Shown here piece by piece: positions 16,848-24,843 of a stretch of DNA of 64,000 nt. Both the position numbers and the translations under genes were made by a program. The stretch lies in the NCBI RefSeq assembly GCF_002159085.1, contig NZ_LZRU01000015.1, positions 28,656 to 92,655 of the forward strand. Direction: 5' to 3'. The notes below the pieces were generated by a model. It was given only the letters and a program-made list of their open reading frames with translations. It was not told the origin of the DNA and ran no database searches. This stretch comes from Thermobacillus sp. ZCTH02-B1 (lineage in GTDB: Bacteria > Bacillota > Bacilli > Paenibacillales > Paenibacillaceae). Positions within the stretch are counted from its first letter, which is position 1; each line of letters begins with the position of its first letter.

Positions 16848-18146
16848 ATGGCGGTGCTGATCACGGGCGGAGCCGGATACATCGGAAGCCATACGTGCAC
16901 GGAACTGCTGGAGGCGGGCCGCGAGATCATCGTCGCCGATCGCCCGGAGCATGCGCCGGTCATCGAACGCTTGCGGACGGTATTTGGACGGAACGTGACG
17001 TTCCATCCGCTCGACCCGTTGGACCGGCGGGGACTCGAGCGCATTTTCGGGCAATACGGGATCGAGGCGGTCATTCATTTCGCCGGCATCCGGCCGTTGA
17101 TGGAGCATCAGCGCGCCCATCTTCCGATCGCGTGGACGGTCAACCTCTGCGACGTCATGCAGCGGCACGGGGTGCGGCGGCTCGTCTTCAGCTCGTCGGC
17201 GGCCGTCTACGGCAGGCCGAGGCAGACGCCGGTGCCGGAGACGGCGCCGCTCGGCGCGGCCAACCGCTACGGGCGGACGATGTTGATGATCGAGGAAATC
17301 CTGCACGATCTGTACGAGGCGGACCGGAAGTGGAGCATCGTCCTGCTCCGCAATTTCAATCCGGCGGGCGCGCATCCGAGCGGGTGGATCGACGCGGAGG
17401 CGCTCCGGGACGGCCGCAAGCGGGACGGGGACGGCTGCGGCGGAACGATGGACGGCGGGAGAGATGGAGAGCGGACCGGCGAAGAATCGGGGGACGCGCG
17501 CGCCGGCGGCGGCATCGGCGGCGAGACGGGCATCGCGAACGCGTCCGCACGGATCGCCCTGCCCGAATCCGCGAGGACCGGGGAGGCGGGCGCCGCCCGT
17601 GAACCCGCGGCGAACGGCCATCAACCGTGCGCCGCGTGCGATGCCGGAACGATCGGCAGCGATCCCGACGACCGCGATCAGCCGCACCTGTTCCCGCGCC
17701 TGATGCGCATCGCCGCCCGACGGCGGGGCGAACTGCCGATCTACGGCGGCGATTATCCGACCCGCGACGGCACATGCGTCCGCGACTACGTCCATGTGAA
17801 GGATTTGGCGCGGGCCCACCTGAAGGCGTTGGACAAGGTGGCGTCGGAGACCGGCATCGACGCCTTCAACCTCGGTTCGGGCGTCGGGTATACCGTGCTC
17901 GAGGTGGTCGCGGCGTTCGAGAAGGCGTCGGGCGTCGAGATTCCCCGCCGGATCGTCGAGCGGCGCCCGGGCGACGCGCCGGCCATCTGCGCCGATCCGT
18001 CGAAGGCGCAGCGGGAACTCGGATGGCGGGCCGAGCTCGGGCTGGATCGGATGTGCGAGGACGCCTTGAAATGGCTGCGCAGACGCATGGCCGGTCCGGA
18101 TCCGGGAGCGCGCGTCTCGCTCGGCGCGGGAGGGATGGCGGGATGA
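16848..18146 (+). CDS. galE: GalE-like nucleotide-sugar epimerase with insertion and altered active site
   Basis: 432 residues against about 330 for GalE. The NAD-binding GGAGYIG (7-13), SSSAAVYG (115-122), [12 protein letters not shown] and [18 protein letters not shown] are clear GalE features. Two things are odd. The YxxxK catalytic motif reads YGRTM (Y141, M145), so the usual lysine is missing, and the HFAGLKAVGES element is [11 protein letters not shown]. In addition about 87 residues (182-268) of Gly/Arg/Asp/Glu-rich sequence replace the short loop after GAHPSG. It may be impaired, regulatory or changed in chemistry. It is first in a SinR-box operon and overlaps the next gene by ATGA. 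Confidence 0.8.
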   Translation: MAVLITGGAGYIGSHTCTELLEAGREIIVADRPEHAPVIERLRTVFGRNVTFHPLDPLDRRGLERIFGQYGIEAVIHFAGIRPLMEHQRAHLPIAWTVNLCDVMQRHGVRRLVFSSSAAVYGRPRQTPVPETAPLGAANRYGRTMLMIEEILHDLYEADRKWSIVLLRNFNPAGAHPSGWIDAEALRDGRKRDGDGCGGTMDGGRDGERTGEESGDARAGGGIGGETGIANASARIALPESARTGEAGAAREPAANGHQPCAACDAGTIGSDPDDRDQPHLFPRLMRIAARRRGELPIYGGDYPTRDGTCVRDYVHVKDLARAHLKALDKVASETGIDAFNLGSGVGYTVLEVVAAFEKASGVEIPRRIVERRPGDAPAICADPSKAQRELGWRAELGLDRMCEDALKWLRRRMAGPDPGARVSLGAGGMAG

Positions 18147-18697
18147 ACATCGCCGGCAAAATCACCGCCGCGCAATTTCGCAAGGTGGTCGTGGCCGTCT
18201 GGCGCCTCGGGCTGATGAAACGGGATCTCCGGGTTTCCGACGCGGTCCGGGAGATCAAGCGCCGGCTGCTTGCGGAACTGCTCGCGAACACGGAAGCCGC
18301 GGCGGCGGAGCTTCCGGTCCGGGCCGATTCGGCCGGCGCGCGCGGGGCGGAGGGTTCGACGGGAGTGTGGGCGGCGGAAGGATCGGCGGAATCGCGCGAA
18401 GCGGACGGATCGGCGTCGTCGCGCGCGGCGGACGGCTTCCGATCGACGCGCGCGGATCACGGGACGGACAGGCGGACGGCGGGGAGACCGGCGGAAGTGC
18501 GGACGGCGGACGGTGCGCTGTTCGCGCGGACTGCGGACGACTCGGCCGGAGCGTGTGCTTCGGATCTTCCGGAAGGGGCGCAGGCGGACGGCCGTTCGGC
18601 GGATGCGCGGAGAGCGCGGGCACCGGCGAAGGCGCAAGCCGAAACCGGGCTGCGGCGGGAGGCGGGCCGGCCGGCGGAAGGGATGCGGTCCGGATGA
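18143..18697 (+). CDS. Hypothetical protein with helical N terminus and disordered tail
   Basis: 184 residues; not recognised. ATG 18143 overlaps the galE-like stop (ATGA) and its own TGA overlaps the next ATG, so translational coupling supports a real gene. The first 47 residues (to KRRLLAELL) are a plausible helical domain. The remaining about 135 are a low-complexity Ala/Gly/Asp/Arg/Ser repeat region with recurring ADG and EGS motifs. There is no signal peptide or membrane segment. It sits where a small regulator or scaffold of the sugar transferase could lie, which is speculation. Confidence 0.6.
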   Translation: MNIAGKITAAQFRKVVVAVWRLGLMKRDLRVSDAVREIKRRLLAELLANTEAAAAELPVRADSAGARGAEGSTGVWAAEGSAESREADGSASSRAADGFRSTRADHGTDRRTAGRPAEVRTADGALFARTADDSAGACASDLPEGAQADGRSADARRARAPAKAQAETGLRREAGRPAEGMRSG

Positions 18698-19299
18698 AGC
18701 TGAAACGCGCCTTTGATGTGATGGCCGCGTTCGTGCTGCTGATCGTCCTGTCGCCGGTCATGGCGACGGTCGCGCTGCTGGTGCGGATCCGGCTCGGCCG
18801 GCCGGTGCTGTTCCGGCAGGTGCGCCCGGGCCTGCACGAGAAGCCGTTCGTGCTGTACAAGTTCCGCACCATGGCCGATCTGCGGGACGACGACGGCAAC
18901 CTGCTGCCCGACGACGAACGGCTGACGCCGTTCGGCAGCAGGCTGCGCCGGTACAGCCTCGACGAGCTGCCCCAGCTCTTCAACGTGCTGAAGGGCGATC
19001 TCAGCCTCGTCGGTCCGCGGCCGCTGCTGATGGAGTATCTGCCGCTCTACACCGAGGAGCAGCGGCAGCGTCATCTCGTGCGTCCGGGCATCACCGGCTG
19101 GGCGCAGGTGAACGGCCGGAACGCCGTCTCCTGGGAGGAAAAATTCGCGATGGATGTATGGTATGTGCACAACCGAAACATGCTGCTCGATCTGAAGATA
19201 CTCTGGCTGACGTTCCTGCGGCTGTTCAAGCCCTCCGGCATCAATCAGCCGGGACGTGCGACGGTGGATCGGTTCACCGGCACGGGCACGGCGGGGTGA
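18694..19299 (+). CDS. epsL: Initiating sugar-phosphate transferase (EpsL/PglC-like)
   Basis: 201 residues. One N-terminal hydrophobic hairpin ([20 protein letters not shown]), then [29 protein letters not shown] and [14 protein letters not shown] are the hallmark motifs of short monotopic phosphoglycosyl transferases. They load a sugar-1-phosphate, often a diacetylbacillosamine-type sugar, onto undecaprenyl phosphate, the first step of repeat-unit synthesis. ATG 18694 overlaps the previous stop. Neighbours resembling EpsM and EpsN support the amino-sugar substrate. Confidence 0.92.
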   Translation: MKLKRAFDVMAAFVLLIVLSPVMATVALLVRIRLGRPVLFRQVRPGLHEKPFVLYKFRTMADLRDDDGNLLPDDERLTPFGSRLRRYSLDELPQLFNVLKGDLSLVGPRPLLMEYLPLYTEEQRQRHLVRPGITGWAQVNGRNAVSWEEKFAMDVWYVHNRNMLLDLKILWLTFLRLFKPSGINQPGRATVDRFTGTGTAG

Positions 19300-20210
19300 T
19301 GCGCGTGCGTCGGATTGTCATGATCGGAGACGGCGGTCACGGCAAGGTGGTGCGCGAGCTGATCGCGCTGACGCCGAATACGGTGCTGGCCGCGGTGCTG
19401 GACGATCGTTACGCCGCGCAGCACGCCGGGCGGGGCGCACGGGAAGAAACCGGCGAGGACGCCCGCCGGGAACGGCGCGATGCGCATACCGGAGCCGCAG
19501 CCGCCGTGTCGCCGGGAAATGGCGGCAACGGCGGCGACGTGCCGGAAGACGGCGTCGGCCCCGCCGGTGCAGCGCGCGCGGACGGCGAGTGCCGTCTGCC
19601 CGTCTCGGCCTGGCGCAGCCTGCGCGATCGGTATCCGTCGCTCGAGTTCGTCGTCGCGATCGGCGACAACCGGGCGCGGCATCGGATCGTCCGCGAACTG
19701 GAAGCCGCCGGCGCCCGCTTCGTGCGGCTCATCCATCCGGCGGCGGTCGTGAGTCCGCGGGCGCGGATCGGACCGGGCGCGGTCGTCATGGCGCGCGCGG
19801 TCATCCAGCCGGACGCGTCGATCGGCGCGCACGCGATCGTGAACACGGGCGCGATCGTCGAACACGACTGTGCCGTCGGCGACTGCGCGCACATCGCACC
19901 GGGTGCCGTCCTGACCGGCGGCGCCGGCGCGGACGAAGGCGCGCTGGTCGGCGCCGGGGCCGTCATCCTGCCGGGACGGAAGGTCGGTGCTTGGGCAATC
20001 GCCGGCGCGGGCGCGGTCGTGACGCGCGACGTGCCGCCGGAATGCACCGCGGCGGGCGTGCCGGCCGCCGTGATCCGGCGGGCGGACCCGGCCCCCGTCT
20101 CCGCGTTCCCGCAGCCGGAGCCGCACGAGTCACCCGGCTTCCGGAAGCCGGAACCGTACCCGGCCTCAAGCCGGCCGGCCACCAAAACACGGGGATGGGA
20201 TCACGCGTGA
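19299..20210 (+). CDS. epsM: Sugar O/N-acetyltransferase (EpsM/PglD-like) with insertion
   Basis: 303 residues against about 210 usual. The N-terminal Rossmann start RRIVMIGDGGHGKVVRELIAL and the C-terminal left-handed beta helix (hexapeptide runs from IGPGAVVMARAVIQPDASIG through VGAGAVILPGRKVGAWAIAG and GAGAVVTRDVPPECTAAGVP) define the PglD/NeuD acetyltransferases. IVEHDCAVGD carries the catalytic His. Residues about 41-98 are a low-complexity insertion splitting the N-terminal domain, and the tail is extended. Its role is acetylation of a UDP-amino sugar made with the EpsN-like aminotransferase. The start overlaps the previous stop by one base (TGATG). Confidence 0.87.
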   Translation: MRVRRIVMIGDGGHGKVVRELIALTPNTVLAAVLDDRYAAQHAGRGAREETGEDARRERRDAHTGAAAAVSPGNGGNGGDVPEDGVGPAGAARADGECRLPVSAWRSLRDRYPSLEFVVAIGDNRARHRIVRELEAAGARFVRLIHPAAVVSPRARIGPGAVVMARAVIQPDASIGAHAIVNTGAIVEHDCAVGDCAHIAPGAVLTGGAGADEGALVGAGAVILPGRKVGAWAIAGAGAVVTRDVPPECTAAGVPAAVIRRADPAPVSAFPQPEPHESPGFRKPEPYPASSRPATKTRGWDHA

Positions 20211-21382
20211 ACACGACCTTGCAGAAACCGGCCATCCTGCTGTCGCCGCCCCACATGAGCGGCGAGGAGCAGCAGTATATCGCGGAGGCGTTCGCGTCGA
20301 ACTGGATCGCGCCGCTCGGCCCGCATGTCGATGCCTTCGAGCGCGAGTTCGCCGAGACGGTCGGCATCGGACATGCGGCCGCCGTCTCCTCGGGCACCGC
20401 GGCGATCCATCTCGCCCTCCGCCTGCTCGGCGTCGGTCCCGGCGACCGCGTCTTCTGCTCGAGCCTGACGTTCGTCGCCAGCGCGAATCCGATCCTCTAT
20501 CAGGGAGCGGAGCCGGTGTTCATCGATGCCGAGCCGGACACGTGGGGCATGTCTCCGCGGGCGCTGGAGCGGGCGCTGGAAGAGGCGGCGCGGGAAGGCC
20601 GGCTTCCGAAGGCGGTCATCGTCGTCCATCTGTTCGGCCAGTGCGCGCGGATGGATGAAATCCTGGCGCTCTGCGGCACATACGGCGTGCCGGTCGTCGA
20701 GGACGCCGCGGAAGCGCTCGGCTCCACCTACAAGGGACGCCATGCCGGCACGATGGGCCGTTTCGGCATCTATTCCTTCAACGGCAACAAGATCATCACG
20801 ACGTCCGGAGGCGGCATGCTCGTCTCGGACGACGGCGACGCGATCCGCGAAGCGCGGACGCTCGCGTCGCAGGCGCGCGATCCGGCCGTCCACTACGAGC
20901 ACAGCCGGCTCGGTTACAACTACCGGCTCAGCAACGTGCTGGCCGGCATCGGCCGGGCGCAGCTCAAGGTGCTCGCGGAGCGCGTGGAGGCGAGACGCGC
21001 CGTCTTCGAACGATACCGGTCGGCGCTGGAAGGTCTGCCGGGCGTCCGGTTCATGCCCGAACTGTCGGGCACCCGGTCGAACCGGTGGCTGACGGCGCTG
21101 ACGATCGACGAGCGTTCGGCGGGCATCTCCGCCGCGCAGCTCGTCGCATGGCTCGCCGAAGACCGCATCGAATCGCGGCCCGTTTGGAAACCGCTTCATC
21201 TGCAGCCGTTGTTCGCGGGCACCCGTTACTACCCCCACGGCGAACGGGAAGACGTGTCCGCCCGGCTGTTCCGGACGGGGCTGTGCCTGCCATCCGGCTC
21301 CGCCATGACGCCCGGGGAGCAGGAGCGGGTGATCGAACGGCTGAAGGCGGGCATGAAATCCGGCGCGGCCGCCGGCATCTGA
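20207..21382 (+). CDS. epsN: DegT/DnrJ/EryC1 aminotransferase (EpsN/PglE-like)
   Basis: 391 residues. AAVSSGTAAIHLALRLLGVG, VVEDAAEALGSTYKGRHAG and the PLP-lysine segment FNGNKIITTSGGGMLV are textbook for sugar aminotransferases; GYNYRLSNVLAGIGRAQL and LCLPSGSAMTPGEQERVIE complete the family. It should convert a UDP-4-keto sugar to a 4-amino sugar for EpsM and EpsL. GTG 20207 is chosen for its GTGA overlap with the preceding gene; ATG 20195 in frame is an alternative. Confidence 0.92.
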   Translation: MNTTLQKPAILLSPPHMSGEEQQYIAEAFASNWIAPLGPHVDAFEREFAETVGIGHAAAVSSGTAAIHLALRLLGVGPGDRVFCSSLTFVASANPILYQGAEPVFIDAEPDTWGMSPRALERALEEAAREGRLPKAVIVVHLFGQCARMDEILALCGTYGVPVVEDAAEALGSTYKGRHAGTMGRFGIYSFNGNKIITTSGGGMLVSDDGDAIREARTLASQARDPAVHYEHSRLGYNYRLSNVLAGIGRAQLKVLAERVEARRAVFERYRSALEGLPGVRFMPELSGTRSNRWLTALTIDERSAGISAAQLVAWLAEDRIESRPVWKPLHLQPLFAGTRYYPHGEREDVSARLFRTGLCLPSGSAMTPGEQERVIERLKAGMKSGAAAGI

Positions 21383-21571
21383 CGGCGCGGAGTCCGGCGG
21401 CCGCCGCACCAGCTGATGCGAGCAGCAATATCCGGAACGGGGAGTGGAATGGCGCGTGCTCAAGTCACGAAATCATCATCGCCCGGAGCGGCAGGGCGGC
21501 ACATGAGCGGAAGAAAGATGAACGGGAAGAGCGGGACGGCCTTGGAGCACCGGAGCGAGCAGGGACGCGGA

Positions 21572-21919
21572 ATGATCGGGACGAACATCAATCATTTCCG
21601 CACCCAGAGCGGCATCTCGCTGTCGGAGCTAGCCGAACGCGCCGGCATTTCGAAGTCGTATCTGTCCAGCATCGAGCGCAATCTGAAGCGGAACCCGTCG
21701 ATCCAGGTGATCGAGAAGATCGCGCTCGTGCTCAACGTGGATTTGAAGACGCTGCTCGAGGTCAATCTGCCGGATCCGGAAGCGAAGGAGAAGCAGGACG
21801 AGGAATGGCACGCCTTTGTCGAAGCGCTGAGGCAGGCCGGAATCGAGAAGGACAACGTGCAGGATTACAAGATTCTCATCGAGTTCATCAAATGGTACAG
21901 GGAGCGCAAGCAGGGATGA
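21572..21919 (+). CDS. sinR: SinR-type XRE transcriptional regulator
   Basis: 115 residues, close to the 111 of Bacillus SinR. MIGTNINHFRTQSGISLSEL and AERAGISKSYLSSIERNLKR match the SinR DNA-binding domain very closely (HTH about 6-61), and the C terminus DEEWHAFVEALRQAGIEKDN is a SinR/SinI-type oligomerisation domain. SinR represses biofilm matrix genes by binding GTTCTYT boxes; such boxes occur at 5871, 16735 and 16803 in this cluster. The frame is open further upstream, but those residues have no SinR counterpart. No sinI-like gene is seen nearby. Confidence 0.9.
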   Translation: MIGTNINHFRTQSGISLSELAERAGISKSYLSSIERNLKRNPSIQVIEKIALVLNVDLKTLLEVNLPDPEAKEKQDEEWHAFVEALRQAGIEKDNVQDYKILIEFIKWYRERKQG

Positions 21920-21976
21920 CGGACCGCCGTGTCCGCCATCCCTGTCGTCATTAATAAACAATATAGAATAGCGCCG

Positions 21977-23113
21977 TCACTGCACGAGCTGCAGGACGGC
22001 GCGGGAGCACCGCTCCGGATTGTATTCGGCGTTGCGCTTCTCGAGGAGTTTCCGGCGATATTCGGCGGACGCTTCCGGGTCCCGGATCAGCCGGAACCAG
22101 CGGTCGATCGTCTCGCGGCCCGCGAGAAGCTCGCCGAAGCCGTTCCGGACGAAGTATTCGCAGTTCTCTTCCTCGTGGCCGGGTATCGGCTCGTAGAACA
22201 GCATCGGAAGGCCTTTGCTCAGGCCTTCCGTGCAGGTCATGCCGCCCGGTTTCGTGATGAGGAGGTCGGACACGTCCATCAGCTTGTGAACCTCGCGGGT
22301 GAAGCCGAGAATCCGGATGTTCGGATGGCGGAAGAGCGGATTGCTCTCGAGCCGCTCCTTCACTTGCTCGTTCTGGCCCGTGCAGAAGATGAGCTGGATC
22401 TCCTCCCGGTAACCCGCCATGTATTCGAACAAACCGTCCTCGTCGTTCAGCAGCCCCCAGCCGCCTCCCATGATCAGCACGGTCGGAAGGTCGTTCAGGC
22501 CGAGTTCCCTGCGAATCTCGTCCCGGTCGCATGGCGTCCAGAAATCGGGGTGCACCGGAATGCCCGTCACCTCGATCCGTGATTCGGGCACGCCGTGCTC
22601 CATCAGCTTGTGCTTCACGACCGGCGTCGAGACGAGATATTTGTTCACTTCGGGGCTTGTCCACGTGCCGTGCGCGTCGTAATCCGTGATCAGCGTGAAC
22701 AACGGCACATCCAGTCCAAGCCGCTTCAGGCGCGAGACGACCGCGTTCGGCGCCGGATGCGTGCAGACGATGGCATCCGGTCTGAGCTGGGTGATGACCC
22801 GGGACGTCCGCGCATAGAACAGCCGGTGCAGGGCGAGCTGCGCGAAGCGGTTGAACGTGCGCTTGTAGTTCGAACGGTATATGCGGCCCCACCATTCCGG
22901 CTGTCTCATCACCGTCTTCCGGTAGGCCGAGACGATCAGCGGTTCAAGCACCGGGTTGAAAAATTTGCCCAGTTCGAGCACCTTCGTCTGGACATCGGGA
23001 TTGAGCAGTCGTATGCCGACGGCCAGCGCGTGGGCGGCCCGGGTGTGGCCGGAGCCGAACCCTTCCGAGAGCAGAAGGATTCTTTTCTTGCTCTTGTGCA
23101 TCGTCTCACCCAC
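21977..23113 (-). CDS. ugtP: Processive diacylglycerol glucosyltransferase-like protein (UgtP/MGDG synthase family)
   Basis: 378 residues. RILLLSEGFGSGHTRAAHAL (glycine loop of the MGDG synthase N-terminal domain), LRPDAIVCTHPAPNAVVSRL and TKPGGMTCTEGLSKGLPMLF with the following YEPIPGHEEEN are diagnostic of GT28 UgtP-type enzymes. These make glucosyl-diacylglycerols from UDP-glucose at the inner membrane, as glycolipids or lipoteichoic acid anchors. A good Shine-Dalgarno region on the minus strand precedes ATG at 23113. It converges on sinR, with about 57 bases between the stops. Confidence 0.88.
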   Translation of the reverse strand: MGETMHKSKKRILLLSEGFGSGHTRAAHALAVGIRLLNPDVQTKVLELGKFFNPVLEPLIVSAYRKTVMRQPEWWGRIYRSNYKRTFNRFAQLALHRLFYARTSRVITQLRPDAIVCTHPAPNAVVSRLKRLGLDVPLFTLITDYDAHGTWTSPEVNKYLVSTPVVKHKLMEHGVPESRIEVTGIPVHPDFWTPCDRDEIRRELGLNDLPTVLIMGGGWGLLNDEDGLFEYMAGYREEIQLIFCTGQNEQVKERLESNPLFRHPNIRILGFTREVHKLMDVSDLLITKPGGMTCTEGLSKGLPMLFYEPIPGHEEENCEYFVRNGFGELLAGRETIDRWFRLIRDPEASAEYRRKLLEKRNAEYNPERCSRAVLQLVQ

Positions 23114-23197
23114 TTTTTCCTACCTATCATATTACGAATCACCGTGCGCCAAGGCAAGGACGGGCCCGCCCCGCGCGGAAGGGCCGTCGGAAGATCG

Positions 23198-24514
23198 TCA
23201 GCCGTTGATGAACGCCGTCTTGAGCGTGTTCCGGTATACGACGTCAAACCCGAGGGCGTCGGACAACGCGCCGAGCGGCACGTAGGTCCGGCCATTCTCG
23301 ACGAACGGCGCCGCCGGGATCGTCCGCTTCTCCCCGTTTACGGTCATCACGGAGCTTCCGGCCGTCAGCACGACCGTGCGCCCGTTCAGGGAGAACGTCG
23401 CCTTTTTCGCTTGGTTGTCCCACTTCAGATCCGCCTTCAGGGCGACCGCGATGTCGCGCAGGACGAGGAACGTATAGTTGTTCACGAGCTTCGGCCTCTC
23501 CGTTCCCGGGCGAAGCTCCTCGCCGTTCACGTACACCGTGATCGGCACGCCTTCTTCCCGCGTCGGCGTCACGTATCCGCCTTCACCCCAGATCGCTTCC
23601 GTGAACGCGCGCCCCATCTCGTCGTAGCCCGACTGGTTCGGGTGAATGGCCGACCGGTCGCCCTGCAGGCCGCCCGCGAGCATCGTCGTCAGCGACAGCT
23701 CGCGGCCGACGAACCGTTCGGCGGAATGGGCCACGCGGACGTCGCGCCCCTCCGCCGCGAATCGGGCGGACAGATCCTCCAGCAGGCCGGTCATCCGTCC
23801 CACGGCGTCCTGCAGCTTGTCGTAGTAGACGATTTCAACGGTCAGGATTTTCTTCGGCACCGGCGAGAACTGGTCGCCGACGACGATGAGCGCGTCCGGG
23901 TTGATGCGGTGGATCGTGCGGATCGCCGCTTCCAGCGACGACCGCATCCGCTCCAGGATATCCTGCAGCATGGCGTCCGCTGCTTCGGTCCGCCCTTCGT
24001 GCAGCGCCAGCACGTAGCCCGCAAAGTCGTTGCCGCCGATTTGGATCAGGATCAGATCGGCGTGCTCGATATTCCGCCGCACCGCCTCGCCGTCACTGAC
24101 AAGGCTCCGGATGCGCGGATCGACGAAGGCCTCCTGGCCTTCCGCGAGCAGATCCGGTCCGTCCGATCCCTCGCCGCGCTCCACCCGCGCCAGCAGCTTC
24201 TCCAGCCCCTCGGTCCTGAGTCCGATGATGCCGTAGTTCGAGAACTCCGACCTGTAACCCCGGATGAGTGCCTGTTCCCACACCCGCTCGACGAACCCGT
24301 AGGGCACGGGGTTCGCGAGCTTCTCCATGCCGTATTCATAGCCCGCGGCCAGCGAGTCGCCCAGCGCCACGATGCGGAGCACGCCGTCGTCGCCCGCGTC
24401 CGGACCGGCCGCTGCCGCCGAAATTGGCAGCGTTTGCAACACGCCGGCCGCCAGCATCGCTGCCAGCGCGGCGGCCAACCACTTGTGCAGCCGCATCGTC
24501 CATGCATTCCGCAA
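23198..24514 (-). CDS. Secreted SGNH/GDSL hydrolase with C-terminal stalk domain
   Basis: About 438 residues. A signal peptide (MRLHKWLAAALAAMLAAGVL ending near ISAAAA) is followed by IVALGDSLAAGYEYG (block I with the catalytic Ser), the block III GGND in LIQIGGNDFAGYV, and IHPNQSGYDEMG (catalytic Asp/His block V). From about residue 330 the sequence (VYVNGEELR, PFVENGRTYVPLGALSDALG) is a copper-amine-oxidase-like stalk domain (PF07833), common in Paenibacillaceae secreted enzymes. Probably a cell-wall or polysaccharide esterase. GGAGAGG lies 10 bases before the TTG at 24514; ATG 24496 is the alternative start. Confidence 0.82.
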   Translation of the reverse strand: MRNAWTMRLHKWLAAALAAMLAAGVLQTLPISAAAAGPDAGDDGVLRIVALGDSLAAGYEYGMEKLANPVPYGFVERVWEQALIRGYRSEFSNYGIIGLRTEGLEKLLARVERGEGSDGPDLLAEGQEAFVDPRIRSLVSDGEAVRRNIEHADLILIQIGGNDFAGYVLALHEGRTEAADAMLQDILERMRSSLEAAIRTIHRINPDALIVVGDQFSPVPKKILTVEIVYYDKLQDAVGRMTGLLEDLSARFAAEGRDVRVAHSAERFVGRELSLTTMLAGGLQGDRSAIHPNQSGYDEMGRAFTEAIWGEGGYVTPTREEGVPITVYVNGEELRPGTERPKLVNNYTFLVLRDIAVALKADLKWDNQAKKATFSLNGRTVVLTAGSSVMTVNGEKRTIPAAPFVENGRTYVPLGALSDALGFDVVYRNTLKTAFING

Positions 24515-24843
24515 GGAAACCACACCTCTCCGATTCGGAATCAAAAAGTGCAACCCGTCCCGACAACGAAAACTTATCGCACCCATAAAAAAGTTGATGC
24601 GCGGACGGCGGCCGCGCGGCATACGATAAGTCAATCGGTGCAAATGATCGGCGGAATAGTCCATTTTGCCGCGGGGCGTCTGATCCTATACTGAAGTTCC
24701 ATGATGCAAATCGTATGGGCATCCGCCGGCCGCATACCGCCGGTTTCGGCCTTTTCATTGTAAGCCATTTTCGTCCGGATTTGAAGCTATCCCCTGAGCC
24801 GTATCGCGGTTTGCACCATTGAAGAAAAGAGGTGGCGCTTGAC
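24515..24843 (+). promoter_or_regulatory. gltB leader region with weak promoter and terminator-like hairpin
   Basis: This 329-bp gap between divergent genes has a TATACT -10-like box at 24687-24692 with no good -35. It also has a GGCCG/CGGCC stem (24728-24752 region) followed by TTTTC about 90 bases before gltB. The latter could be an attenuator, but no known riboswitch core was recognised. Confidence 0.35.

Noticed and set aside
21416..21571. A SinI-like gene or extended N terminus before sinR
   Set aside because: The in-frame residues are low complexity with no SinI helix pattern, and SinR homology starts exactly at ATG 21572.
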